Shown: piece by piece, positions 26,101-33,593 of the stretch
Numbering within the stretch: the stretch's first letter is position 1
Layout of the letters: each line of letters starts with the position of its first letter
Origin: Xanthomonas sp. XNM01
GTDB taxonomy: Bacteria > Pseudomonadota > Gammaproteobacteria > Xanthomonadales > Xanthomonadaceae
DNA: 64,000 nucleotides
Reading direction: 5' to 3'
Assembly: GCF_014851915.1 (NCBI RefSeq)
Contig: NZ_JACVAP010000001.1
Location: 930,001-994,000, forward strand
Notes under the pieces: model-generated
Database searches by the model: none
What the model saw: the letters and a program-made list of their open reading frames with translations, nothing else
Told to the model about the DNA's origin: nothing
Position numbers and translations under genes: made by a program

Positions 26101-28907
26101 AACGCGCCGACCTCGCGCAGCATGCTGCGCGGGTGCGCCCAGGTGTTGACGGGAATGTAGTTGCGCGCGAACAGGCGGTCGCGGTCGTAGCGCTCGTGCC
26201 GGAACGGCACGCTGCGCCCCTGTTCGATGCGCTGTCCGTCGATCAGGCTTTCGGCGACGTACTCGGCCTCGGTGTAGACGAAGGTATCCGGACGCGCTTC
26301 CAGCGCCTCGGCCAGGACTTCCAGATGGTCGGGCAGGAAGATGTCGTCGTCGTCGAGGTAGGCGACGAAGCGGCCGGTCGCCAGGCGCAGGCCGGCGTTG
26401 CGTGCCGCCGAAGGCCCCTGCGTCGTCGGCTGCCGGATGTAGTGCACCGGGAAGTCGCACCCCGCCAGCAGCGCTTCGACCGGGCTGCCGGCGTCGTTGA
26501 TCAGGACCACCTCGAAGTCGCGCAGGGTCTGCGCGCCGACGCTGGCCAGTGCGTCGGCGAGCAGGGCGGGGCGGTTGTAGGTGGTCAGGATGATCGAGAA
26601 CAGCGGGCCGTCGCCGGGCGTCGCCGCGGTCGTGACCGTCATGTCCCCGGTCGGGACGTGCTTCAACGCGTCCAGCCGGGCGAGCATCTGGACGGCGCGC
26701 TGGCCAAGCGGCGTATCGCGCTCGGCTGGATATTGCGCGAGGCGTCCGCGCAGCAGTGCGGCCACGTCCTGCTCGCGCCCGCGCAGCAGATGCTGGTTGC
26801 CGCGCCGGAACACACCCTCGAGGATGCGCAGATGGTTGTCGAGCGGCGCGTTGGAGGCGTAGAAACCGGTCGAGATCTGGCTGCCATGCACCCGGTAGCC
26901 CAGGCTGGGCTGGCGCAGGAACACGAAATCCGGCGCCACTTCGGCGACACGCACGGTGAGGTCCCAGTCGCCGGCCGGCATGTCGTCGTGGATGCGTCCA
27001 TCGGGCAGGCGCACACGGTCGAGCGCATCGCGGCGCAGGATCATCGCCGACGGCGTCACGTAGTCGTCGAACGCGAGCAGGTCGGCGACTTCGTTGCGCT
27101 GGCCGCAGTACGACGCCTTGCGGTGGCCGGGATGGTCGGCGTAGCGGATCAGCGCGCCGTCGCCGTCGATCCAGTTGCACTGCGTGTAGCCCAGCGCGGC
27201 CTGCGGATGGGCGTCCATGCAGGCCACGAGCGAGGCCAGGTGGCCTGGATACATGATGTCGTCCGATCCCAGCACGACCACGTAGCGGCCGCTGCCCGAA
27301 TCGACGCAGCGGTTGTAGTTGGCGTACATGCCGCGGTTGACGACGTTGCGCTCCAGGGTGAAGCGCGGATCGCCGGCGAAGGCGGCCAGGACCTCGAGGC
27401 TGGCGTCGGTGGAGCAGTCGTCGCGGACGATCAGCTCCAGGCTGACGCCCTGCTGCGCCAGCACCGAGCGCACGGTCTCGCCGATGTGGGCGGCGTTGTT
27501 GTAGGACATCACCGCGACGGTGACGTCGACCGGCCCGGTCGCCTGCACGGGCAGCGCGGCGTCGTGCCGGCCTGCGGGCGAGGCCGATGCGCCATCGATG
27601 TTCCGCGCCAGCCACTGCGTCAGCGCGACCGCAGGCACCTCGGTGTCCCAGTGGAACTTGGGCAGCTGCGGATGCGCGATTCCCTGCACCGGGAAGAACA
27701 CCAGGCGGACGCCGATGGCGGCGGCCAGTGCGTGGTAGAACCAGTAGATCATCTCCGGAACGTCGATCGCCAGCACCACGACCGTGCTGCCCGGACGCAT
27801 CCACAGCAGGTTGGCCAGCGCGGCGCCGGACGGGGAGATCGCCAGGTCCAGCCCGGAGAAGTAGTTCACCTGGGCGGCGAAGTCGAGCGACGCCGGCTGG
27901 ATGCAGTCGTGGTCGTGCTGCTGCAGCAGGGCGATCAGCGCCTCCTGGTTGGCGACCGCCCGGCCGTTGCCCCCGGGCGGACGGATCAGGTAGGCCGACC
28001 GCGCCTGCACGGCGACCGTCGGCACGCGCTCGCGCACGGCGCCGGCCAGCCAGCGCATCGCTTCGGGACAGATGCGGTAGTCGCTGCCGTCGAACACATG
28101 GCCGTCGCGCGGCTCCCAGATCTCGGCGGCGTCGGAAAAGTAGAACAGCCGGCCGACGTCGACCGCCTCTCCGCGCTCCACGAACACGATGCGGTCGGAC
28201 GGCCAGAACAACTCCAGCGATGCGACTACCGTGGCCGGCAGCCCGGCCTCGACCAGCAGCACGGTGTCGTCGGGCAGCCGCGCCCGGCCGATCCAGCGCA
28301 TGCTCGCCAGCTTTTCGATCAGCCAGTGGGCATAGTTGCGGTTCTCCCACGAGAACAGCGAGACCGCGTTGGCCACCGATCGCGCCTGACCACGGCCGGA
28401 GAAGCAGCGGCTGCGCAGCGGGTCGACTGCATCGAGCCGGTACTTGATGTACCAGTCGGTATTGATCCGGTGGTGGTTGCGGTAGACGGCGTCGCTGACG
28501 ATCTCGCCGGCCTGCCGGTCGAGGACGGCGCCGATGCCGGCGACCACGCGCGCATTCTCGAACTCCGCCGAATACTGGGGACAGGCGAGCGGTCGCGCCT
28601 CGCGCACGTGGTGCGGGATCGCGAAATCCACCATCTCCAGTGGCGCCGGCTGCCAGTCGTGCTCGGCGGCCAGCAGGCGCCGGCGACGCGCCCCGGTCGC
28701 ATTCTCGATGGCGACCAGGCGCCCGGCGAATACGTTCGGCTCGGGCTGCGCCGGTGTCGGGGCGGCCTCGCCATGCGCGGTGGCGGCCTGCGCGGCGCGC
28801 AGCTGGATCTTGCGGTCGACCAGGTGCTGCAGGCAGACCTCGAGCCTGGCCATGGCCGGGTACTCGCCTGCGGGGAGGCGCTGTGCGTGATCGGTGCTGC
28901 TCGTCAT
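23169..28907 (-). CDS. Giant multidomain glycosyltransferase (GT61 - GT2 repeats - GT4-like)
   Basis: The 1912-residue cytoplasmic protein contains several transferase modules. Residues 90-430: GT61-type (ENRNYAHWLIEKLASMRW, AISPSGAALANLLWMRPGS). Residues 458-700: GT2 with VAVMSYNNAAHIGETVRSVL and SDD. Residues 767-990: GT2 with SIILTTYNRPALL and DDDD. Residues 1060-1250: a degenerate GT2-like part without DxD. Residues 1298-1540: rhamnosyltransferase-like GT2 (VSILVPTRNQLAPLRRCL, with DPNTAV in the DxD position). Residues 1585-1912: GT4-like, with KSNLRLLEYGACGYPVVCSD. It probably adds several sugars of one repeat unit. It is the last gene of the island operon, one base after the ketoisomerase stop. 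The acceptor and sugars are unknown. Confidence 0.9.
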   Translation of the reverse strand: MTSSTDHAQRLPAGEYPAMARLEVCLQHLVDRKIQLRAAQAATAHGEAAPTPAQPEPNVFAGRLVAIENATGARRRRLLAAEHDWQPAPLEMVDFAIPHHVREARPLACPQYSAEFENARVVAGIGAVLDRQAGEIVSDAVYRNHHRINTDWYIKYRLDAVDPLRSRCFSGRGQARSVANAVSLFSWENRNYAHWLIEKLASMRWIGRARLPDDTVLLVEAGLPATVVASLELFWPSDRIVFVERGEAVDVGRLFYFSDAAEIWEPRDGHVFDGSDYRICPEAMRWLAGAVRERVPTVAVQARSAYLIRPPGGNGRAVANQEALIALLQQHDHDCIQPASLDFAAQVNYFSGLDLAISPSGAALANLLWMRPGSTVVVLAIDVPEMIYWFYHALAAAIGVRLVFFPVQGIAHPQLPKFHWDTEVPAVALTQWLARNIDGASASPAGRHDAALPVQATGPVDVTVAVMSYNNAAHIGETVRSVLAQQGVSLELIVRDDCSTDASLEVLAAFAGDPRFTLERNVVNRGMYANYNRCVDSGSGRYVVVLGSDDIMYPGHLASLVACMDAHPQAALGYTQCNWIDGDGALIRYADHPGHRKASYCGQRNEVADLLAFDDYVTPSAMILRRDALDRVRLPDGRIHDDMPAGDWDLTVRVAEVAPDFVFLRQPSLGYRVHGSQISTGFYASNAPLDNHLRILEGVFRRGNQHLLRGREQDVAALLRGRLAQYPAERDTPLGQRAVQMLARLDALKHVPTGDMTVTTAATPGDGPLFSIILTTYNRPALLADALASVGAQTLRDFEVVLINDAGSPVEALLAGCDFPVHYIRQPTTQGPSAARNAGLRLATGRFVAYLDDDDIFLPDHLEVLAEALEARPDTFVYTEAEYVAESLIDGQRIEQGRSVPFRHERYDRDRLFARNYIPVNTWAHPRSMLREVGAFDTSLAAFEDWDLLLRLAARFPFFHVARTTVEVHTRVAGAGDDHLSGRERKNFPELYRTLYARHPGTGSARLLQARSETARSMGFGNLADEAQPRVTLDAWLERRVPSPAQGALISAHFSATPPPTIAVIVLDADGDRTGLERTFDSLVQDSALQPHLQVFAVTALAEAEPAHAATPRHVAIGVEGVPGTINGLLAAGDFDWFVLVQAGDRFTASGLGIVAQELIGAPGMRAIYADEIMTDGKGQLSAMLRPGFNLDLLLSMPSSMARHWLYRRDVVVEAGGFDPAFAESPEYELLLRLIDTGGLDGLGHVDEPLLLAAAPESRTLQVEIDALQRHLRNRGYEQAQVGTTLPGCYRIDYGHPATPGVSILVPTRNQLAPLRRCLETLLEKTAYRNYEVLIIDNGSTDEDARTWLAGIEAMDSPQMRVLRHGGPHNQAAMLNFGAAQARGDYLLLLDPNTAVVKDDWLDAMLNHAQRPEVGIVGAKLLHNDGRVQHAGLVLGLRDVAATPFIGLKHDDPGYMFRLQVDQDYSAVSSACLMIRREVFDSVGTGLDEAAFPLAFGGVDLCLKVRSAGYLVVWTPHAVLMHDVVLDRPHADQVQLEQERDAMLERWLPLLARDPAYNQSLTLFGVGYQVDTRNAINWRPLRWRPRPVALTLAADKFGCGHYRIIEPTRAMNEAGLADAHCTDRYQTPVDIERLSPDVIVLQRQMFKDRLEPVKRLGRFSRAFKVAELDDYLPNIPLKSAHKGVMPKDILRTMRESLKLVDRFVVSTAPLAEAFAGMHDDIRVVENHLPPRWWSQIRGGRRDGPRPRVGWGGGAGHRGDLELIADVVKALADEVDWVFFGMCPDNIRPYVREFHEGVSIEEYPARLAGLDLDLALAPLEDNLFNRCKSNLRLLEYGACGYPVVCSDIEPYQGSLPVTRVKPRFRDWVDAIRMHTQDLDAAARAGEALREVVQRDWMLDERHAAFWLSQWLPD

Positions 28908-28908
28908 C

Positions 28909-29319
28909 TCACTTTCCAGTCACGACGGTGCGGAACTCGTTGTAGTCGCGGTAGTAGTCACTCTCCAGGTAGTGCTCCGATGCCAGCACCATGCACACCG
29001 AGCCACTGGAGAAGTTGTCGATCTCGCGCCAGATCATCGGCGGGATGTAGAGCCCGTAGTACGAGCGGTTCATGTGGTACTTGAACTTGGTGCGGCCGTC
29101 ATCGAGGGTGATGTCGAAGCTGCCGGACATCGCGATCAGCAGCTGGTGCAGATCCTTGTGCGCGTGGCCGCCGCGGTGCGAGCCGCCGGGGACGTCGTAC
29201 AGGTAGTAGACGCGCCGGATGTCGAACGGGATGTGCCGGTCCGCCTCGATGAAGGTGAGGTTGCCGCGCGGATCTTCCACCTTGGGAAGGTCGATGATCT
29301 TGCAGTGTTGCAATGACAT
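28909..29319 (-). CDS. dTDP-4-oxo-6-deoxyhexose 3,4-ketoisomerase (FdtA/QdtA type)
   Basis: The 136-residue cupin converts dTDP-4-keto-6-deoxyglucose to a 3-keto form, the first committed step to 3-amino-3,6-dideoxyhexoses. Family features are KIIDLPKVEDPRGNLTFIEA, VPGGSHRGGHAHKDLHQLL (His-rich active-site strand) and YGLYIPPMIWREIDNFSS. FdtA gives the galacto series (Fuc3NAc) and QdtA the gluco series (Qui3NAc); the sequence alone does not let me decide. Its partners, the aminotransferase and acetyltransferase, are directly upstream. RmlA and RmlB, needed to supply the substrate, are not in the window. Confidence 0.9.
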   Translation of the reverse strand: MSLQHCKIIDLPKVEDPRGNLTFIEADRHIPFDIRRVYYLYDVPGGSHRGGHAHKDLHQLLIAMSGSFDITLDDGRTKFKYHMNRSYYGLYIPPMIWREIDNFSSGSVCMVLASEHYLESDYYRDYNEFRTVVTGK

Positions 29320-29338
29320 GGTGGCTTCCTCGCGCGGT

Positions 29339-30439
29339 TCAGGGGTGGAAGGCGTTGCAGGCGTCGATGACCCGCTGCTGGTCGGACAGTCCGGGGTGAA
29401 GCGGCAGGCTCAGCGCCGTGCCCGCCATCGATTCGGCGAGCGGCAGTGGCGGCCAGTGCCCGGCGGCGTAGGCCGGTTGCCGGTGGATCGGCACCGGGTA
29501 ATGGATCAGGGTCTCGACGCCGGCCGCACGCAGGTGCGCCTGCAGGGCGTCGCGCGCGCTGCAATGGACGACATACAGGTGCCAGGCGTGGCGCTCGTCC
29601 GCAGCAGGGATCTGTGGCAGCGACAGGCAGGGATTGTCGATGCCGGCGTCGTAGCGTCGCGCGAGCGCGTCGCGCTCGGCGACGTCCGCGGCCAGGTGGT
29701 GCAGCTTGATGCGCAGGAAGGCCGCCTGCAGTTCGTCCAGCCGCGAGTTCACGCCCTGCCGGTCGTGGTGGTACTTGCGGCTGGAGCCATAGTTGCGGAG
29801 CGAGGCCACGCAGGCCGCGATCCCGGGATCGGTCGTCACCACGGCACCGGCATCGCCGAGCGCGCCGAGGTTCTTGCCCGGGAAGAAGCTGAAGCCTGCG
29901 GCATCGCCGAAGCTGCCCGCGCTGCGACCGGCGCGCATCGCGCCATGGGCCTGCGCCGCATCCTCGATCAGGAAGAGTCCGTGCGCATCGGCGAGCGTGC
30001 GCAGTGCCGCCATGTCGGCCAGCCGCCCGTACAGATGGACCGGCATCAGGGCTCGGGTGCGGGAGGTCATCGCGGCTGCGGCGGCGGCCGGCGACAGGTT
30101 GCCGCTGGCGTCGGGCTCCGCGAGCACCGGCACCAGGCCGGCCTGGGACACCGCCAGCGCCGTGGCGATGAAGGTGTTGGCAGGCAGGATCACCTCGTCG
30201 CCGGAGCTCAGCCGTCCCAGCTCGATGCCTGCGCGCAGGACGAGGGTGAGCGCGTCCAGACCGTTGCCCACGCCGACGCAGTGGGGCACGCCGCAGAACG
30301 CGGCGAACTCGGCCTCGAACGCGGCCAGTTCCTGGCCCTGGACGTACCAGCCGCTGGCCATCACGCGGCGCAGTGCGTCGACGAACTCGCGCTCGAAGCG
30401 CAGGTTCAGGGATTTCAGGTCGAGGAAAGGCACATTCAC
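29339..30439 (-). CDS. dTDP-3-amino-3,6-dideoxyhexose aminotransferase (FdtB/QdtB type)
   Basis: The 366-residue DegT/DnrJ/EryC1 enzyme adds an amino group at C3 of the keto sugar made by the ketoisomerase. It has MNVPFLDLKSLNLRFEREF, GNGLDALTLVLRA, EVILPANTFIATALAV, LIEDAAQAHGA and SFFPGKNLGALGDAGAV; the Lys of PGKNLG is the PLP-binding residue. The start is the GTG at 30439, with GGAG 8 bases upstream. It overlaps the stop of the acetyltransferase gene as GTGA, showing tight coupling. Confidence 0.92.
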   Translation of the reverse strand: MNVPFLDLKSLNLRFEREFVDALRRVMASGWYVQGQELAAFEAEFAAFCGVPHCVGVGNGLDALTLVLRAGIELGRLSSGDEVILPANTFIATALAVSQAGLVPVLAEPDASGNLSPAAAAAAMTSRTRALMPVHLYGRLADMAALRTLADAHGLFLIEDAAQAHGAMRAGRSAGSFGDAAGFSFFPGKNLGALGDAGAVVTTDPGIAACVASLRNYGSSRKYHHDRQGVNSRLDELQAAFLRIKLHHLAADVAERDALARRYDAGIDNPCLSLPQIPAADERHAWHLYVVHCSARDALQAHLRAAGVETLIHYPVPIHRQPAYAAGHWPPLPLAESMAGTALSLPLHPGLSDQQRVIDACNAFHP

Positions 30440-30924
30440 GGCTGCGACTCCGTGTCCAGCCAGCGGACGAAACGGGCGGGGTTGCCGACGACCAGGGCGC
30501 GCGGGGCCACGTCGCGGGTGACAACGGCGCCCGCACCGACCATCGCCCCTGCACCGATGCGCAGGCCGGGCAGGATCACCGCGCCGCCGCCGATCGACGC
30601 ACCGGCCTCCACGATGGTCTGCGGAAACGCGGCAGGGTGCTGGCGCGAGCGCGGGTAGCGATCGTTGGTGAAGGTGACATTCGGGCCGATGAAGACGTCG
30701 TCGGCGATGCGCAGGCCGTCCCATAGCTGCACGCCGTTCTTGACCGTCACCCGGTCGCCGACGACGACATCGTTCTCGATGAAGCACTGCGCGCAGATGT
30801 TGCAGTCCGCGCCGACGCGTGCCCCGGCCAGGACCACGACGTACTGCCAGATGCGGGTACGCTCGCCGATCGAGAGCGACTGCACGTCCGCGGCGGGGTG
30901 GATGGCGGGCTGGGAACTGCTCAT
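30436..30924 (-). CDS. Left-handed beta-helix N-acetyltransferase (FdtC/QdtC type)
   Basis: The 162-residue hexapeptide-repeat protein (GARVGADCNICAQCFIEND, then GASIGGGAVILPGLRIGAGA) should acetylate the 3-amino sugar with acetyl-CoA to give a dTDP-3-acetamido-3,6-dideoxyhexose. VGNPARFVRWL closes the helix in the usual way. The start at 30924 is preferred; an ATG 19 codons upstream lies inside the previous gene. It forms a complete three-enzyme set with the two downstream genes. Confidence 0.9.
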   Translation of the reverse strand: MSSSQPAIHPAADVQSLSIGERTRIWQYVVVLAGARVGADCNICAQCFIENDVVVGDRVTVKNGVQLWDGLRIADDVFIGPNVTFTNDRYPRSRQHPAAFPQTIVEAGASIGGGAVILPGLRIGAGAMVGAGAVVTRDVAPRALVVGNPARFVRWLDTESQP

Positions 30925-30931
30925 GGCGGCC

Positions 30932-32113
30932 TCAGGCTCCGAGCGCGTACTTGATGTGGTCGACGACGCGCTGGCCCGCATTGCCGTCGAAGTCGGCGAA
31001 GAACATCGGGATCGCGGCCATGCGCTGTGCCTTTTCCGTCTCCGGGCGATGGCCCAGGCTGTCCAGGAACCGGGCGATGTCCGTGTCGCTGGTGGCGGTG
31101 TCGTAGTAGCGGGCCACCGCCGCGCCTTCGTCGTTCAGTCCCAGCCCATGCGGGTTGCGCAGGTAGAGGACCGGCTTGCCGGTCACGAAGTACTCCATCA
31201 GGAAGGAGCCTGCGTCGGTCAGCATGGCCGAACTGGCGGCGAACGCGTGGCGGTGGTCCGGGCGTTCGTCGATGACCACGCCCATGCGCAGCAGTTCCTC
31301 ACGAAAGGCGGCGACGCCGGCCTCGTCGAAGATCGACAGGTTGAGCAGCTTCTTCCACAGCAGCGGATGCGGCCGGAACAGCAGGACCAGTTCCGGACGC
31401 CGTGCGAACGCGCGGAAGATCGGCATGGCGAGCTGGTCGAAACTGGACCACAGGTCCCCATCGAACGAGAAGTGCGCGTTCCAGAGCACGGCGCGACGGT
31501 CACCGATCTGCGCGCGCAGTTCGGGATCGACCGGGAACCGGTCCAGGTCGACCAGACCGTCCATGCGCGGATGCCCGGACACGACCACATGACGATCGCC
31601 GGTCGGGCAATGCCGGCTGTACATGCCGCGCGCGCTCTGCGAGCGGACGAACACGGCCGAGCCGTGCATCGCGACGGGCTGGCCGTACTGGTGGGTCAGA
31701 TTGATGTCGCCGCCACCGACCTCCAGGCCGTAGGGGACATAGCCGGTGAACGGCACGTGCCTGCGAAGCTCCGGGAATCGCCAGGCGGGCGGCCGGGTCT
31801 CGTCGTAGGGCGAGGTGAACAGGGCCGCGTCCAGTCCCGCGGTGCGCAGGTCGATCTCGTCCCAGGCGCGCCACGGCAGGCCGAGTTCGTCGAGGTGCCG
31901 TGCCGCATCCTCACGGTTCCAGCGGTAGTCCGGGTGCAGGAAGGGCACCATGATCACGCTGGGCTCGATGCCGTCATCGCGCTGCATCGCGTCCCAGACG
32001 CTGCGCACGTTGCCCCAGGATTCGGGCAGCTGGTAGAGAATGGCGACGCGTCGCCTGCGGCCGCCCGGGCTGCTGTCGACGTGTGTACTGGTATCCGGCG
32101 TTGCTGCGGTCAT
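30932..32113 (-). CDS. CDP-glycerol glycerophosphotransferase-like protein
   Basis: The 393-residue protein matches the TagB/TagF catalytic fold (Pfam CDP-glycerol glycerophosphotransferase): VLWNAHFSF, LLFRPHPLL with the key His, and TDAGSFLMEYFVTGKPVLYL, the typical donor-binding segment. No signal or transmembrane helix is seen, so it should act on the cytoplasmic face. The family transfers a phospho-alcohol from a CDP carrier to a glycan or lipid. The actual donor here may not be CDP-glycerol. The start overlaps the racemase stop (ATGA) and the stop is 7 bases before the acetyltransferase start. Confidence 0.8.
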   Translation of the reverse strand: MTAATPDTSTHVDSSPGGRRRRVAILYQLPESWGNVRSVWDAMQRDDGIEPSVIMVPFLHPDYRWNREDAARHLDELGLPWRAWDEIDLRTAGLDAALFTSPYDETRPPAWRFPELRRHVPFTGYVPYGLEVGGGDINLTHQYGQPVAMHGSAVFVRSQSARGMYSRHCPTGDRHVVVSGHPRMDGLVDLDRFPVDPELRAQIGDRRAVLWNAHFSFDGDLWSSFDQLAMPIFRAFARRPELVLLFRPHPLLWKKLLNLSIFDEAGVAAFREELLRMGVVIDERPDHRHAFAASSAMLTDAGSFLMEYFVTGKPVLYLRNPHGLGLNDEGAAVARYYDTATSDTDIARFLDSLGHRPETEKAQRMAAIPMFFADFDGNAGQRVVDHIKYALGA

Positions 32114-32892
32114 GCCTGCGACGTTCCTTGATTGGCGTCGGCATTGCCGACGCGCGCCCGTACGCCGATCGCGTGCAGCGCGGCTGTTGCCAGGGACGTG
32201 TTGGAGTCGGCCACTGCCGGCAGGTGGTGCAGGGCAGGCGTTTCAAGTGTCGCCAGTTCCGTGCAGCCGAGGATCACGCCATCGGCCCCCGTCGCGGCCA
32301 GACGCGAGAAAAGCCGCTCGACGCGATCGAGCAGGAGGGCATCGATCCGGCCCCGCACCTTGACCGATTCGATCGCGGCTGCGACCAGATCGACCTCGTC
32401 GTCCAGCAGCGGTAGTGGTTCGATGTCCGCGGCGGCAAGGGCATCCTGGTACAGGCCGTGCCGATAGAGAGAGACCGACGCCAGAACCGCGGCCCGGCGT
32501 GCACCGCGGGCTCCGAGTGCGGACACGGTGGCGGCGACGATGCTGGGGACGGCGACCGGTGCGCTCTCCGCCCAGCGCTGGTAAAGGATATGAGCGGTGT
32601 TGCACGGCACGACCACGGCGGTCGCGCCCTGGGCGGCCAGTTCGGCGATCGTGGCGGCGATGAACGGCGACGGATCGCGCTCGCCCAGTTCCAGGTGCCG
32701 GCCGCGGCTCGGAAGCTTGGTGTTGATGTCGCACAGCACGCGCGGGTAGTGCCAGTCCTTGCCCGCCTCGACCTGGGCGTACAACGCCTTGAGGAAGTCG
32801 AGCGTCGCCCACGGCGCAACGCCGACCACGCCGAGGCTTCCCTCGTGCGATGGCCAGGTCACCTCTGGATCGACCGGCTGGATACTGGGCAT
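32110..32892 (-). CDS. Aspartate/glutamate racemase family protein
   Basis: The 260-residue protein has the two cysteine motifs of cofactor-independent Asp/Glu racemases, VVPCNTAHILY near residue 97 and ILGCTELATL near residue 206, and the N-terminal GVVGVAPWATLDFLKAL. Both catalytic Cys are present, so racemisation of an acidic amino acid or a related alpha-carbon is possible. The family also includes hydantoin racemases and decarboxylases. Its setting in the glycan operon suggests it makes a D-amino acid or hydroxy acid for a surface decoration. The start shares one base with the methyltransferase stop (TGATG). Confidence 0.82.
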   Translation of the reverse strand: MPSIQPVDPEVTWPSHEGSLGVVGVAPWATLDFLKALYAQVEAGKDWHYPRVLCDINTKLPSRGRHLELGERDPSPFIAATIAELAAQGATAVVVPCNTAHILYQRWAESAPVAVPSIVAATVSALGARGARRAAVLASVSLYRHGLYQDALAAADIEPLPLLDDEVDLVAAAIESVKVRGRIDALLLDRVERLFSRLAATGADGVILGCTELATLETPALHHLPAVADSNTSLATAALHAIGVRARVGNADANQGTSQA

Positions 32893-33593
32893 CAGCCGCG
32901 CTTCCGGAACAGATACAGGCGCAGCCGCGTCTCGGGATACTTGTTGAGCGCATGTCCCTCCGGAAACATGTTCTCGTCACGTAACAGATCGAAGCCACTG
33001 CCGGCGATGGCGTCCACGTACGCGTCGCGTGTGCGGTACGTCGCCGAGTAGCGCTCGCCGAGATGTTCGGAAAAGCGGTCGTCGATCTCATGACGACCCG
33101 CAACGCCGGTACCGTCGCGCACCATCAGCAATCCCCCGTCGCGGACGAATCGGTGCAGCCGCGACAGGAGCCTCTCCGCCTGCGCGTCGTTGAGATAGAC
33201 GAACAGGCCCGAAATGTAGACCAAGTCGAACTGCTCGTGCGTATCGAAGTCCTCGGCCGAAGCGACCTGGAAAGCGACCTGATGCATGCCACGCCGGGTT
33301 GCTTCCGCCTGGCCGATGTCGGCCAGTCCCTGTGCGTACTCGACCGCCAGGACGCGGCCGGCGCCGCGCTCGCCGAAACGGAACGACCACTGTCCGACCC
33401 CTGCACCCAGGTCGAGGATGGACAGACCATGCAGGTCCGGCAGCCAGTCGAAGACCTTGGCGGTCTCGTCGTCGATCTTCAGCTTGAGGTTGTCGCTGTC
33501 CTGCTCGAGGTTGGCGACCGATTCGAATGCCACCTTGTGCAGCATGGTGGCGCGGCCGTCCCAGAAGCGCTTGACCTTGTCCTGGTCGATCAT
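32892..33593 (-). CDS. Class I SAM-dependent methyltransferase
   Basis: The 233-residue protein starts MIDQDKVKRFWDGRATMLHK. Its SAM-binding motif I is SILDLGAGVGQWSFRFGER near residue 55, then VLAVEYAQGL (motif II) and FDLVYISGLFVYL. It is a small-molecule type enzyme without membrane segments. The FWD-x-RA start recalls methyltransferases of capsule-decoration clusters. The substrate is unknown and may be the phospho-compound or sugar made by neighbours. Start and stop both overlap adjacent genes. Confidence 0.85.
   Translation of the reverse strand: MIDQDKVKRFWDGRATMLHKVAFESVANLEQDSDNLKLKIDDETAKVFDWLPDLHGLSILDLGAGVGQWSFRFGERGAGRVLAVEYAQGLADIGQAEATRRGMHQVAFQVASAEDFDTHEQFDLVYISGLFVYLNDAQAERLLSRLHRFVRDGGLLMVRDGTGVAGRHEIDDRFSEHLGERYSATYRTRDAYVDAIAGSGFDLLRDENMFPEGHALNKYPETRLRLYLFRKRG

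Noticed and set aside
23142..29084. A 1980-codon open frame on the plus strand opposite the giant glycosyltransferase
   Set aside because: Its translation is rich in Arg, His, Gln, Val and Gly with no domain, and it mirrors the minus-strand gene codon by codon. It is a shadow caused by very high GC at third codon positions.
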